From Halorussus marinus (GTDB taxonomy: Archaea; Halobacteriota; Halobacteria; Halobacteriales; Haladaptataceae): DNA of 64,000 bases. The notes beneath the pieces were generated by a model. The model ran no database searches and was not told where the DNA came from. It worked only from the letters and a program-made list of their open reading frames with translations. The stretch covers positions 248,001 to 312,000 of the forward strand of contig NZ_SBIV01000001.1 in NCBI RefSeq assembly GCF_004765795.1, read 5' to 3'. Each line of letters starts with the position of its first letter. Position 1 is the stretch's first letter. Positions 35,786-44,907 of the stretch are shown here, in pieces. A program made the position numbers and the translations under genes.

Positions 35786-36748
35786 TCACTCGATCCCGTC
35801 TGCGGCGTTCGCCGCGGCGTCGTGCAGTCGGTCGAGCAGTTCGGCGTCGACCCGGCTCACGTCCTCGGCTTCCTTCAGCAGACAGCCGATGGTGCGTTCG
35901 ATCTCGTCGGTCGACAGCGGCTCGTCGGACTCCTCGTGGCGGAGTCGGGCGACCGCCCGCGCCCAGTCGAGCGTCTCGGCGACGCCCGGTTGCTTGAGAA
36001 ACGACTCCTCGCGGAGCGCCGCGACCACGCCACACACCTCGGCGGCGACGGCCGCGTCGAGTTCGGGCACCTTCCGGCGGACGATCTCGTGTTCGGTCTC
36101 GAACGACGGCGGTTCGACGTGGAGATAGAGACACCGCCGCTTGAGCGCGTCGCTCAGCCCGCGCGTCCGGTTCGACGTGAGCACCACGATCGGCGGCCGG
36201 TCGGCGCTCACCGTGCCGTACTCGGGGATCGACACCTGAAAGTCCGACAGCACCTCCAGCAAGAACGCCTCGAACGCCTCGTCGGCCCGGTCGATCTCGT
36301 CGATCAGCAAGACCGGCGGCCGATCGCCGTCGGTCCGGAGCGCGCGCAACAGCGGCCGTTCGAGGAGATACTCCTCGCCGAACACCGACGAGCCCCGCGA
36401 GCCGTCGCTCGGCGAGCCCGAGCGGCCCGCGACCGACCCCTCCTCGCCCTGCACGGCGAGCAGTTGCTTGGTGTAGTTCCACTCGTAGAGGGCGTTCTCG
36501 GCGGTCAGTCCCTCGTAGCACTGCAGGCGGATCAGCTCGGTGTCGAACCCCGCCGCGAGAGTCTTGCCGAGTTCGGTCTTGCCGCTCCCGGGCGGTCCCT
36601 CGACCAACAGCGGTTGGCCGAGCTGGAGCGCGAGCGAGACGGTCGTCACGGTGCGGTCGTCGGCGACGTAGTCGGTCCGCTCGAACCGCTCGCGGAGGTC
36701 GGCCTCGGTCACCGAGTCGAAGGCTCGGGCGGCCGTCCGATCGCTCAC
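35786..36748 (-). CDS. coxD: CoxD-type MoxR AAA+ ATPase
   Basis: 320 residues with Walker A EGPPGSGKTELGKTLA, Walker B VLLIDEIDRADEAFEAFLLE, sensor 1 VVLTSNRTRGLSDALKRRC and the C-terminal lid. MoxR proteins act as chaperones that remodel metal enzymes; CoxD in the model bacterium Oligotropha is needed to build the [CuSMoO2] centre. Start is GTG, overlapping the stop of the preceding XdhC-YHS gene in GTGA. An acidic insertion lies after Walker A (GEEGSVAGRSGSPSDGSRG). Confidence 0.93.
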   Translation of the reverse strand: MSDRTAARAFDSVTEADLRERFERTDYVADDRTVTTVSLALQLGQPLLVEGPPGSGKTELGKTLAAGFDTELIRLQCYEGLTAENALYEWNYTKQLLAVQGEEGSVAGRSGSPSDGSRGSSVFGEEYLLERPLLRALRTDGDRPPVLLIDEIDRADEAFEAFLLEVLSDFQVSIPEYGTVSADRPPIVVLTSNRTRGLSDALKRRCLYLHVEPPSFETEHEIVRRKVPELDAAVAAEVCGVVAALREESFLKQPGVAETLDWARAVARLRHEESDEPLSTDEIERTIGCLLKEAEDVSRVDAELLDRLHDAAANAADGIE

Positions 36749-37851
36749 GCGTTCACCTCCCGGTCGAGGTACGACGAGGGGTCGGACTCGAACGAGTCCG
36801 CACACCCTCGACAGCAGAAGTGGTACGTCCGCCCGTCGTGGTCGACCGACGCCGCGGCCGCCGCCGGATCGACCGCCATCCCGCAGACTGGGTCGACCGC
36901 GGTCTCCTCGGCCGACTCGGTCGGCGGGGCGTCGGCCTCGTCGTCACCGGCCGCCGGGTCGTCGGCCGCGTTCGACGGGGCGGCCTCGCCCTCGGCCGGG
37001 CTCGCCTGCGAACGCACGTCGACGATCTCAGCGAGCAGGCTCGCGGCGAGTTCGGCCGGCGTGCGGGCGCCGATGTCGACGCCCGCGGGGTTCGTGACCG
37101 CCTCGCGGACCGTCTCGGGGTCGCGGTCGAGCAGGCCGGCCGCCCGCTCGATCTCCTCGTCGGCGCGCTCGTCGCTCGCGATCAGCCCGACGTACGGCGC
37201 GTCGGCCGCGACGCCGGCCGCGATGGCCCGGGCGTCGTACTTGCCCATCGAGGCCGCGACGACGAGGGGCGCTCGCCCGGCGGCGTCGGCGATCTCGTCG
37301 GGCTCGACGGTCCCCAACACCTCGGTGCGATCTGGCACGTCGGCGACGTCCCCGTCCGCGGCGACGAGCGTCACGTCGACCGCGAGTTCGTCGGCGAGCC
37401 GCGCGAGCGATCGGGCGACCGGCGAGTCGCCGACCACGATCAGCTCGGTCCGGGGCGCCACGGGTTCGAGGTAGATTTCGAGCACGCCCTCGCTGTGACA
37501 CCGCATCGGGAACGCCTCGAGGCCCGGACGGTCGATCGACTCCGGATCGGGGGCGATCCCGATCAGCCGCGGGGCGCCCGCCTCGATGGTCTCGCGGCCC
37601 TCCCGGGCCACCACCGACTGGGCGCAGGCCGCCCCGCCGACCCAGCCGTGGAGTTCGCCGTCGGGGGTCACCACCGCGCGGTCGCCGACGTTCGAGGACA
37701 CCGGCGGCTCGCGCCGGACCACCGTGGCGCGGGCGTACGGCTCCCGGCGGCGCTGTAGTTCGTCTTCGAGCGTCGATACGTCGCCGTCGTCGATCGCGCT
37801 CCGGTCGGTCGCGTCGGGCGCTCGGCCGTGTGGCGTCTCGTCGTGTGACAT
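36745..37851 (-). CDS. XdhC family protein fused to a YHS domain
   Basis: 368 residues. An XdhC N-terminal part (ATVVRREPPVSSNVGDRAVV, GWVGGAACAQSVVAREGRET) and a Rossmann part (TELIVVGDSPVARSLARLAD, PYVGLIASDERADEEIERAA) are followed by a linker and, from about residue 318, a YHS domain: VDPVCGMAVDP (Cys323), TYHFCCRGCADSF (Cys346, Cys347, Cys350). YHS domains occur in heavy-metal ATPases and are thought to bind copper or similar metals. It corresponds in position to coxF. The combination suggests delivery of both Mo cofactor and Cu. Confidence 0.88.
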   Translation of the reverse strand: MSHDETPHGRAPDATDRSAIDDGDVSTLEDELQRRREPYARATVVRREPPVSSNVGDRAVVTPDGELHGWVGGAACAQSVVAREGRETIEAGAPRLIGIAPDPESIDRPGLEAFPMRCHSEGVLEIYLEPVAPRTELIVVGDSPVARSLARLADELAVDVTLVAADGDVADVPDRTEVLGTVEPDEIADAAGRAPLVVAASMGKYDARAIAAGVAADAPYVGLIASDERADEEIERAAGLLDRDPETVREAVTNPAGVDIGARTPAELAASLLAEIVDVRSQASPAEGEAAPSNAADDPAAGDDEADAPPTESAEETAVDPVCGMAVDPAAAAASVDHDGRTYHFCCRGCADSFESDPSSYLDREVNA

Positions 37852-37921
37852 CGTGGTGTAGTTTCACAGGGGTTCGCGCGGGGCGTCGGTCGCCCCGCCG
37901 TCGGTGCGTCGGCGTCGTCGA

Positions 37922-40417
37922 TCAGTCGTCGGCGTGCTCGCCGTCCTCGACGCTGAACTCGACGTTCCGGGCGGGCTGGTGGCTCAGCCCGACCTCGTCG
38001 AGCTTCTCCCAGACCACGTCGGGTGTCATCGGCATCTCGACGTGGCTGACCCCGGCCTCGGACATCGCGTCGACGACCGCGTTGACGATGGCCGGCGGCG
38101 AGCCGACCGTCGGCGACTCGCCGACGCCCTTCGCCCCGATCGGGTGATGGGGCGAGGGCGTGACGGTGTGGCCCGTCTCGAAGTTCGGGATCTCGTTTGC
38201 GGTCGGAAGCAGGTAGTTCATGAAGTCGCCGCCGGTGACGTTGCCGTTGTCGTCGTAGGTGACGTGCTCCATCATCGCGGTGCCGATCCCCTGTGCGAGT
38301 CCGCCGTGGATCTGGCCCTCGATGATCATGGGGTTGATGCGGTTGCCACAGTCGTCGACCGCGACGAACTTCTCGAAGTCGACCTCGCCGGTCTCCCGAT
38401 CGATCTCGACGACGACGATGTACGACCCGAACGGGTAGGTCATCTCGGGCGGGTCGTAGTAGTTCGTCGCCTCCAGTCCGGGCTCCTCGCCGCCGGGGTG
38501 GTTCATGTAGGCGCCGGCCGCGATCTCCGTGATGGTGATCGAGCGGTCGGGCGCGCCGGCGACGTGGAACTCGCCGGACTCGCGGTCCCACTCGATGTCT
38601 TCTTCGGCGGCCTCCAGTTCGTTGGCCGCGATGGACTTGGCCTTGTCCCGGACCTTGCGGGCGGCGACGGCCGCCGCCGCGCCCGCGACCGGAGTCGACC
38701 GCGAGCCGTACGTGCCCAGCCCGTAGGGTTCGGTGTCTGTGTCGCCGTGCTCGACCGTGATGTCGTCGACGTCCATCCCGAGTTCCTCGGCGACGATCTG
38801 GGCGAACGTCGTCTCGTGGCCCTGTCCCTGCGTCTGGACGCCCACGCGGAGGACGGCGTTGCCGGTCGGGTTCACCCGGAGGTCCGCGGAGTCGAACATC
38901 TCGATGCCCGCGATGTCACACTGCTTGCCCGGTCCCGCGCCGACGACCTCGGTGAACGAGGAGATGCCGATTCCGATCAGTTTGTCGGCGTCCTCTTCGA
39001 GGCGGCGCTGTTGTTCCTCGCGGTAGTGCTCGTAGTCGGCCATCTCGAGGGCCTTGTCGAGGGCCTTCTCGTAGTCGCCCGAGTCGTAGTTCCACCCGGT
39101 CGCAGACTCGTAGGGGAACGCCTCGGACGGAATGAAGTTCTTCCGCCGGATCTCGGCCGGATCGACGTCGAGTTCGTCGGCGAGCACCTTCACCATGCGC
39201 TCGATGAGGTACACCGCCTCCGTGACCCGGAACGAACACCGATAGGCGACCCCGCCGGGCGCCGTGTTGGTGAACGCCGCCGTCAGCGAGCCGTGGGCCG
39301 CCTCGATGTCGTACGAGCCGGTGAAGATGTTGAAGAACCCCGCGGGGAACTTCGAGGGCTGGGCCGCGGCGTTGTACGCGCCGTGGTTGGCGAGCACGTC
39401 GACTTTCACGCCCTTGATCTCGCCGTCCTCGGTGGCCGCGAGTTCGCCCGTCATGTCGTAGTCGCGGGCGAACCCGGTGGTCTGGATGTTCTCCGAGCGC
39501 TCCTCGACCCACTTGACGGGCTCTTCGAGCACGTACGACGCCGCGGCGGCGACGACGTACCCGGGGTAGATCGGCACCTTGTTGCCGAACCCGCCCCCGA
39601 CGTCCGGGCTCACGATCCGGACCTTGTGCTCGGGGATGCCCGACACCTGCGAGAACAGGGTCCGGTGGGCGTGGGGCGCCTGGGAGGTCATGTGGACGGT
39701 CATCTTGTCCTTGCCGGGGTCCCAGTCGGCGACAGCCCCGCAGGTCTCGATCGGCGCGGGGTGGAGCCGCTGGTAGAGCATGTCCTCCTCGACGGTGACG
39801 TCGGCTTCCTCGAACACCCGGTCGGTCTCCTCCTTGTCGCCGGTCTCCCAGTCGAAGATGTGGTTGTCCTCCTGATCGTCCAGTTCGTCCCGGACGAGCG
39901 GGGCGTCGTCTTCGAGCGCCTCCTCGGCGTCGACGACGGGGTCTAGCACGTCGTACTCGACTTCGACCTTCTGGGCGCCGTCCTTCGCGGCGTAGCGGTC
40001 CTCGGCGATCACCGCCGCGACCTCCTGGGACTGGAACTTCACCTTCTCGTTGACCAGCACGTCCTGGGTGTCGTCCATCAGCGTCGGCATCGTCGCCAGG
40101 TCGTGGGCCAGCAGGTCCTCGGCGGTCAGTACCGCGACGACCTCGTCCATCGCCTCGGCCCGCGAGCCGTCGATCTCCTCGACTCTGGCGTGGGCGTGCG
40201 GGCTCCGGACGATCTCGCAGTGGAGCATGCCGGGCTTTTTGATGTCGTCGACGTAGTCGCCCCGGCCGGTGATGAACCGCTTGTCCTCCTTGCGGTTTAC
40301 CTCCTCGCCCATGCCGCCGCGGCCGTGCCCGCAGTGTTTCTCGGGCTCGGGCCCGTCGTCTTCGGGGTGCTGGTACTCGGTGTCGGCGTCGGGCGCGCGT
40401 TCGCGATCGGAGCTCAC
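37922..40417 (-). CDS. coxL: Carbon monoxide dehydrogenase large subunit (form I)
   Basis: 831 residues of the xanthine dehydrogenase molybdenum subunit family. The active-site loop reads VAYRCSFR with Cys394, the signature of form I (true) CO dehydrogenase, where the Cys holds copper next to the molybdenum. [18 protein letters not shown] and the catalytic Glu767 in GVGESPTVG also match. CO is oxidised to CO2 and electrons pass to CoxS. An acidic N-terminal extension of about 40 residues carries a His-Cys-rich [15 protein letters not shown] start overlaps the coxS stop (GTGA). Confidence 0.96.
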   Translation of the reverse strand: MSSDRERAPDADTEYQHPEDDGPEPEKHCGHGRGGMGEEVNRKEDKRFITGRGDYVDDIKKPGMLHCEIVRSPHAHARVEEIDGSRAEAMDEVVAVLTAEDLLAHDLATMPTLMDDTQDVLVNEKVKFQSQEVAAVIAEDRYAAKDGAQKVEVEYDVLDPVVDAEEALEDDAPLVRDELDDQEDNHIFDWETGDKEETDRVFEEADVTVEEDMLYQRLHPAPIETCGAVADWDPGKDKMTVHMTSQAPHAHRTLFSQVSGIPEHKVRIVSPDVGGGFGNKVPIYPGYVVAAAASYVLEEPVKWVEERSENIQTTGFARDYDMTGELAATEDGEIKGVKVDVLANHGAYNAAAQPSKFPAGFFNIFTGSYDIEAAHGSLTAAFTNTAPGGVAYRCSFRVTEAVYLIERMVKVLADELDVDPAEIRRKNFIPSEAFPYESATGWNYDSGDYEKALDKALEMADYEHYREEQQRRLEEDADKLIGIGISSFTEVVGAGPGKQCDIAGIEMFDSADLRVNPTGNAVLRVGVQTQGQGHETTFAQIVAEELGMDVDDITVEHGDTDTEPYGLGTYGSRSTPVAGAAAAVAARKVRDKAKSIAANELEAAEEDIEWDRESGEFHVAGAPDRSITITEIAAGAYMNHPGGEEPGLEATNYYDPPEMTYPFGSYIVVVEIDRETGEVDFEKFVAVDDCGNRINPMIIEGQIHGGLAQGIGTAMMEHVTYDDNGNVTGGDFMNYLLPTANEIPNFETGHTVTPSPHHPIGAKGVGESPTVGSPPAIVNAVVDAMSEAGVSHVEMPMTPDVVWEKLDEVGLSHQPARNVEFSVEDGEHADD

Positions 40418-41079
40418 GTCTCCTCACCTCCGAGGTACTCGCGCTCGAACTGATCGCCTGCGTGGTCCCCGCCGGACGCGTCGGGACCGCCACAGCAGTC
40501 TTCGAGCCCGCAGAACGTGTCGGCCTCGCCGCCGGCGTCGGCCGAACGCTCGCCGTCGGCGGCCGCGACCGCCCCGCCGTCGGTGGCGGCCCGGGCGTCG
40601 AGTTCGTCTGCGGCGTACTCGATCGAGCGCACGATGTTCTGATAGCCCGTACACCGACAGAGGTTGCCGCTGATCGCCTCCCGGATCTCGTCTTCTTCCG
40701 GCTCGGGGTTCTCGTCCAACAGCGCCTTGCCGGCCATCAGCATCCCCGGCGTACAGTACCCACACTGTAGGCCGTGTTCCTCCCTGAAGCCTTCCTGAAG
40801 CGGGTGGAGGTCGTCGTCGGCCGCGGGCAGGTCCTCCATCCCCTCGACGGTGAGGATCTCGGCGCCGTCGGCCTGCGTCGCGAACATGAGACAGGACTTG
40901 ATCGGTTCGCCGTCTTTCAACACCGTACAGGCGCCGCAGTTACCGGTGTCGCAACCGATGTGGGTGCCCGTCAGGTCCAGGTCCTCGCGGATCGCGTGGA
41001 CCAGCAGTCGTCGGGGCTCGACCTCGACGGTGTGTTCGGTGCCGTTGACCGTCAGCGTGATCTCGGTTTCGTCAGTCAT
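40414..41079 (-). CDS. coxS: Carbon monoxide dehydrogenase small (iron-sulfur) subunit
   Basis: 221 residues. Two [2Fe-2S] domains: the plant-ferredoxin type with Cys43, Cys48, Cys51 and Cys63 ([19 protein letters not shown]), and the helical type with Cys106, Cys109, Cys141 and Cys143 ([20 protein letters not shown]). It carries electrons from the molybdenum site to the FAD of CoxM. Typical CoxS ends near residue 165; this one has an extra tail of about 55 residues with Cys190, Cys195 and Cys196. Overlaps coxM (ATGA) and coxL (GTGA). Confidence 0.95.
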   Translation of the reverse strand: MTDETEITLTVNGTEHTVEVEPRRLLVHAIREDLDLTGTHIGCDTGNCGACTVLKDGEPIKSCLMFATQADGAEILTVEGMEDLPAADDDLHPLQEGFREEHGLQCGYCTPGMLMAGKALLDENPEPEEDEIREAISGNLCRCTGYQNIVRSIEYAADELDARAATDGGAVAAADGERSADAGGEADTFCGLEDCCGGPDASGGDHAGDQFEREYLGGEET

Positions 41080-41963
41080 TGTGTCACCTTCCGTCTGACC
41101 GCGCCGGCTCGCTCCGCGGCGTCGCCGAGCGCGCGCTGTGCGAGCACGTCTACCATCCGTTCTTTGTAGTCGGCCCCGCCGTGCTCGTCGGACTCGGGGT
41201 TCGACGCTTCTGCGGCGAGCTCGCCGGCGGTCTCGAACAGGTCGGCGCTCGGGCGCTCGCCTTCGAGGTGTTGCTCGGCGTCGGTCGCCTGCGCGTTCGT
41301 GATGTCGACCGCCGTCATGCCGATCCCGGCGGTCTCGATCCGACCGTCGTCGTCGAGCACGAGCCGGGCGCCGACCCCGGCCATCGCGTAGTCGCCGGTC
41401 TTTCGCTTGAGCTTGTGATACGCGCTCCCCTCGCGGGGCTCGGGCGTCGGGATCCGGACCTCGGTGATCAGTTCGTCCTCGCCGAGGGTCGTGTCGTACG
41501 GCAGGAGGAAGAACTCGTCGGCCGGGATGACGCGCTCGCCGTCCGGGCCCTCCGCGACGATCTCGCCCTCGTGGGCGAGCAGGACGCTTCCCCAGTCGCC
41601 TTTCGGGTCGGCTTGGGCGACCGACCCCGCCACCGTCCCGCGATTCCTGATCTGCGGGTCGGCGACGAGCGGCGCCGTGTCGGCGAAGCTCCCGTACCGC
41701 TCGTCGATCAGGTCCGAGTCCTCGACGTCGGCGTGACGAGCCAGCGCCCCGAGCTTCAGATAGCCGTCCTCCTCCCGGAGGTAGTCGAGCGAGTCGATGC
41801 CGTTGATGTCGACGACGACGTCGGGGTTCGCCAGCCGGAACCGGAGCATCGGCACGAGGCTCTGGCCGCCGGCGAGGATCGTCGGATCGTCGAGGCTCTC
41901 TAGCAGGCTCGTCGCCTCGTTTGTCGTCGTCGGCTCGTAGTGTTCGAACGGTGCGGATTTCAT
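41076..41963 (-). CDS. coxM: Carbon monoxide dehydrogenase medium (FAD) subunit
   Basis: 295 residues of the FAD-binding PCMH family: [20 protein letters not shown] is the first flavin motif, and [20 protein letters not shown] is the second (normally T[IV]GGS[LV]AHADP; here AGS replaces GGS). The C-terminal domain ([20 protein letters not shown]) is also typical. It passes electrons from CoxS to the respiratory chain. The start ATG overlaps the coxG stop in ATGA. Confidence 0.93.
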   Translation of the reverse strand: MKSAPFEHYEPTTTNEATSLLESLDDPTILAGGQSLVPMLRFRLANPDVVVDINGIDSLDYLREEDGYLKLGALARHADVEDSDLIDERYGSFADTAPLVADPQIRNRGTVAGSVAQADPKGDWGSVLLAHEGEIVAEGPDGERVIPADEFFLLPYDTTLGEDELITEVRIPTPEPREGSAYHKLKRKTGDYAMAGVGARLVLDDDGRIETAGIGMTAVDITNAQATDAEQHLEGERPSADLFETAGELAAEASNPESDEHGGADYKERMVDVLAQRALGDAAERAGAVRRKVTQ

Positions 41964-42556
41964 CAGAACATCCCCCGAATCCTGTCGGTGACGCCGGAGT
42001 CGGTCTCCTCGACGTCGGTCATCTCCGACTCGATGGCGCCGAAGAAGTTGTTCACGATCTTGTCGGCGACCGGATTGATGACCCGACCGCCGAGCTGGGC
42101 GATCCGCCCGGAGATGTCGGCCTCGGTCCACCACTCGATCCGGGAGCCGTCGCCGTCTTCGAGCTCGTGGATTCGCATCCCCGAGTCCATGCTGAAACCG
42201 CTGCTGCTGGCCGATCCCGAGCCCGTGGCGGTCATCTCGAACGTCTCGTCGTCGCGGTCTTCGATAGTGACCGTCGTCTCGAACTTCGGTTTCACGCTCC
42301 CGACGCCGACCTGCATCAGCGCCGCGTAGTCCCGGCCGGCCTCGAACGCCCGGTCGGCGACGGCGTCGGCGTCCGCCTCGGGGAGAGTCTCGACGCCCTC
42401 CTCGGCCTCGTAGCTGTCCCACTCGAAGTCGTCGTCCATCGGCGTGATGTACTGACACCCCTTCAGCGCGTCCCGGACCGCGATCGGGTCCGAGAGGACG
42501 ACCCACGCCTTGTCCGGCGGTACGTCTTCGAGCTCGAACTCGCCCTCGAACTCCAT
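41963..42556 (-). CDS. coxG: CoxG family protein (SRPBCC)
   Basis: 197 residues. The N-terminal 150 residues form the CoxG/SRPBCC hydrophobic-pocket domain ([70 protein letters not shown]). CoxG is thought to help anchor CO dehydrogenase to the membrane or pass electrons to quinone. The C-terminal tail after residue 160 is hydrophilic. First gene of the operon, with a TATA box at 42608-42615. Confidence 0.92.
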   Translation of the reverse strand: MEFEGEFELEDVPPDKAWVVLSDPIAVRDALKGCQYITPMDDDFEWDSYEAEEGVETLPEADADAVADRAFEAGRDYAALMQVGVGSVKPKFETTVTIEDRDDETFEMTATGSGSASSSGFSMDSGMRIHELEDGDGSRIEWWTEADISGRIAQLGGRVINPVADKIVNNFFGAIESEMTDVEETDSGVTDRIRGMF

Positions 42557-42607
42557 CAGCGATCGCCTCCGTTCGGTCGCGTCGATCGATCGCTCGACAC
42601 CGTCATC

Positions 42608-42615
42608 TTTTATAC
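42608..42615 (-). promoter_or_regulatory. TATA box of the cox operon
   Basis: GTATAAAA on the minus strand, about 52-59 nt before the coxG ATG, which implies a leader of about 25 nt. Inverted repeats lie just upstream of it. Confidence 0.6.
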
Positions 42616-42627
42616 CCCGCCACTATG

Positions 42628-42653
42628 AGCATACTATTACCACGCCATATGCT
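42628..42653. promoter_or_regulatory. Inverted repeat in the coxG-moeA intergenic region
   Basis: AGCATA at 42628-42633 pairs with TATGCT at 42648-42653, spacer 14 nt. It lies just upstream of the cox TATA box, between the divergent coxG and moeA genes, so it is a candidate operator that could control both. Confidence 0.4.
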
Positions 42654-42730
42654 ATGCCGTACCACCGTAATAAAGTTACTGAAAAACGAGGATAGATACC
42701 CGACGGGACCGCGACTGGAGGGGACGAAGC

Positions 42731-43948
42731 GTGACTGACGGCCACGATCACGGCGAGATGCGCACTTGGGAGGCGGGCGCGGCGGCGGTCGCCGATCTCC
42801 GGGAACGACGACTCGATCGCCGCGGGATCGAGACGGTCGGCCTCGCCGAGATCGCCGGACGGGACCTCGCCGAACCGATCGACGCGCCCGCGGACGTGCC
42901 GGCTCGGAGTCACGCGACGATGGACGGCTACGCGTTCGACGCCGCGGAGGAGTACCCGTACGACCTCGTCGACGAGCCGGTGTTCCCGGACGACGAACCG
43001 CCGTCGCTGGCCGCCGGCGAGGCGGTCCGGATCTTCACGGGGGCGCCGCTCCCGCCGTCGGCGAACGCGGTGCTGAAACAGGAGGAAGCGACCGTCGAGG
43101 ACGGCCGGCTGTCGGGCTCGCCCACGACGCCCGGCACCTACGTCTACGAGCGGGCGAGCAACGTCACCGAAGGCGAGCGGCTGTTCGAGGCCGGCGAACG
43201 GCTCGGCCCGAAAGACGCGCTGTTGCTCGGGGACCTCGGCATCGACGAGGTACCCGTCCGCGAGCCCCTCTCGGTCGGCCTGCTGGCGACCGGGACCGAG
43301 ATCCACGAGGGCAAACACCGGGATCTGGACTCGCCGATGCTCGCCGGACTCGTCCGGGCGTGGGGCCACGAGGCGACCTACGAGGGGACGGTCCCCGACG
43401 ACTTCGAGCGCGTTCGGGACCGAATCGCCGAGGTCGCGGCCGACCACGACGTGGTGATGACGACCGGCGGGACGAGCGTCGGCGAGGCCGACTACGTCGT
43501 CCGCGCGCTTGCGGACGTGGGCGAGGTGTGCTTTCACCGCGTCCGGCTCCGACCCGGCAAGCCGATCGCGGTCGCAGAACTCCCCGACGCCGTCGCGTTC
43601 GCCGTCCCGGGCAAGCCGGTGGGCGCCCACGCGGTCACGTCGCTGGTCGCCCGGCCGTACTTCACCGGGAGTACGAGCCTCCCCAGCGTCGGCGCGACGA
43701 TGGCGGCCGACGTCGGCATCTCGGTTCCGGGGTTCGCGTACGCCGTGCCGGTCACTCTCGACGACGGGACGGCGACGCCGCTCGGACACGCCGACTCGTC
43801 GCTCGCCGTCTACGAGGACACGTTCGACCCGAGCGTCCTCTCGTCGAGCACGCGCGCGACCCGGGCCGACGGCTTCGTCCTCACCGAGGACGCGCTCGAC
43901 GCGGGCGAACGGGTCGAGGTCGTCCCGTACCCGGTCGTCGAGCGATGA
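42731..43948 (+). CDS. moeA: Molybdopterin molybdenumtransferase MoeA
   Basis: 405 residues, full length, with a GTG start. Family motifs in order: VPARSHATMDGYAFDAA, AVRIFTGAPLPPSANAVLKQ, LLATGTEI, DVVMTTGGTSVGEADYVVRA, HRVRLRPGKPIAVAEL, FAVPGKPVGAHAV. MoeA inserts molybdate into adenylated molybdopterin. It is divergent from the CO dehydrogenase operon and overlaps the cytidylyltransferase gene (ATGA). It serves the CO dehydrogenase cofactor by context, though other molybdenum enzymes may share it. Confidence 0.94.
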   Translation: MTDGHDHGEMRTWEAGAAAVADLRERRLDRRGIETVGLAEIAGRDLAEPIDAPADVPARSHATMDGYAFDAAEEYPYDLVDEPVFPDDEPPSLAAGEAVRIFTGAPLPPSANAVLKQEEATVEDGRLSGSPTTPGTYVYERASNVTEGERLFEAGERLGPKDALLLGDLGIDEVPVREPLSVGLLATGTEIHEGKHRDLDSPMLAGLVRAWGHEATYEGTVPDDFERVRDRIAEVAADHDVVMTTGGTSVGEADYVVRALADVGEVCFHRVRLRPGKPIAVAELPDAVAFAVPGKPVGAHAVTSLVARPYFTGSTSLPSVGATMAADVGISVPGFAYAVPVTLDDGTATPLGHADSSLAVYEDTFDPSVLSSSTRATRADGFVLTEDALDAGERVEVVPYPVVER

Positions 43949-44622
43949 CCGACGCGGGCTCGGGGGACCGTCGGCTCCCGCTGGTCGAACCCCCGTTCGA
44001 GGACCCGGCAGACGCCGACGCCCCCGACTCGCCCCGGGTCGGCGGCGTCGTCCTCGCAGGGGGGACGAGCAGTCGGTACGGCGACCGGAACAAACTGCTG
44101 GCGACCGTCGACGGCGACCCGATCGTCGCCCGCGCGGCGGCCACGCTCGTCGAGGCGGAGCTCGACCCGGTGGTTGTCGTCACCGGCCACGAACGAGACC
44201 GAGTCCGGGCCGCCGTCTCGGACGTCCCGGTCGAGACGGTTCACAACCCGGCCTACGAGGACGGGCAGGCGTCGTCGGTCCGGACCGGCGTGGCGGCGAT
44301 CCGCGAGCGGGCCGACGTCGACGCCGCAGTCGTCGCGCTGGGCGACATGCCGTTCGTCGATCCGGCGACGGTCCGGACGCTCGCGGCCGCGTACGCCGCT
44401 GGCGCGGGCGATGCGCTCGCGGCCGCGTACCGCGGCGAACGCGGAAATCCGGTGCTGTTCGACCGACGGTTCTTCGATCCGCTGACCGACGTCACGGGCG
44501 ATGTCGGGGGTCGAGAGATCCTACTAGAGGGCGAGGCGAGCGCGCTCGTGGCCGTCGAGGACCCCGGCGTTCGCCGGGACGTCGACGAACCGACCGACCT
44601 CGCGGGCGACGACGTCGCGTGA
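43945..44622 (+). CDS. mocA: MocA-like molybdenum cofactor cytidylyltransferase
   Basis: 225 residues of the MobA-like NTP transferase family. The nucleotide loop VVLAGGTSSRYGDRNKLLAT, then VVVTGHERDRVRAAV, AYEDGQASSVRTGVAAI and the metal site ALGDMPFVDP match the group of MocA (CTP) and MobA (GTP) enzymes; the DGQASSVR and GNPVLFD motifs favour MocA. It would make molybdopterin cytosine dinucleotide, the cofactor of CO dehydrogenase. Overlaps moeA by an ATGA. The N-terminal 30 residues are an extra acidic tail. Confidence 0.86.
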   Translation: MTDAGSGDRRLPLVEPPFEDPADADAPDSPRVGGVVLAGGTSSRYGDRNKLLATVDGDPIVARAAATLVEAELDPVVVVTGHERDRVRAAVSDVPVETVHNPAYEDGQASSVRTGVAAIRERADVDAAVVALGDMPFVDPATVRTLAAAYAAGAGDALAAAYRGERGNPVLFDRRFFDPLTDVTGDVGGREILLEGEASALVAVEDPGVRRDVDEPTDLAGDDVA

Positions 44623-44634
44623 GCGACCGGTCGC

Positions 44635-44790
44635 TCACTCGTCGCGCTCGGCTTTCCGGACGACGATGTTCCCGCTCTCGACGTGCCACTCGACGCGGTC
44701 GCCGACACCGACGTCGAGGAAGTTCCGGACCGGCTTCGGCACCGTCGTGAGGTTCTTCTCCGAGACCTTGGTGTCGGTGAGGTTACCCAT
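44635..44790 (-). CDS. AbrB/MazE-type DNA-binding protein
   Basis: 51 residues: MGNLTDTKVSEKNLTTVPKP, VRNFLDVGVGDRVEWHVESG, the swapped-hairpin AbrB/SpoVT domain, alone and without a toxin partner domain. The shorter ATG at 44790 was chosen because relatives start this way; a second ATG at 44820 is in frame. It lies between mocA (convergent) and a small winged-helix gene on the same strand. An almost perfect palindrome at 44817-44834 is 27 bases before the chosen start. Confidence 0.78.
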   Translation of the reverse strand: MGNLTDTKVSEKNLTTVPKPVRNFLDVGVGDRVEWHVESGNIVVRKAERDE

Positions 44791-44816
44791 CAGGGCCACG
44801 TTCGATCGTAGTGTAC

Positions 44817-44834
44817 ACATAGCTTTCGCTATGT
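44817..44834. promoter_or_regulatory. Palindromic operator candidate before the AbrB gene
   Basis: ACATAGC-TTTC-GCTATGT is a perfect inverted repeat with seven-base arms. It lies about 27-44 nt upstream of the AbrB gene start, where promoter elements would be. Site for self-regulation is a possibility. Confidence 0.5.
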
Positions 44835-44907
44835 CAGCTCCTAGTTTCGGGGACTCCGCTCCGGCGCCCGCCGGGACGGCTTCGGCGGGTGAACGTAACA
44901 AGCGGGC

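Noticed and set aside
34463-37474. A 1003-codon plus-strand open frame
   Set aside because: Antisense to coxE, coxD and the XdhC-YHS gene, whose motifs are clear and which overlap neatly in GTGA. Composition effect.
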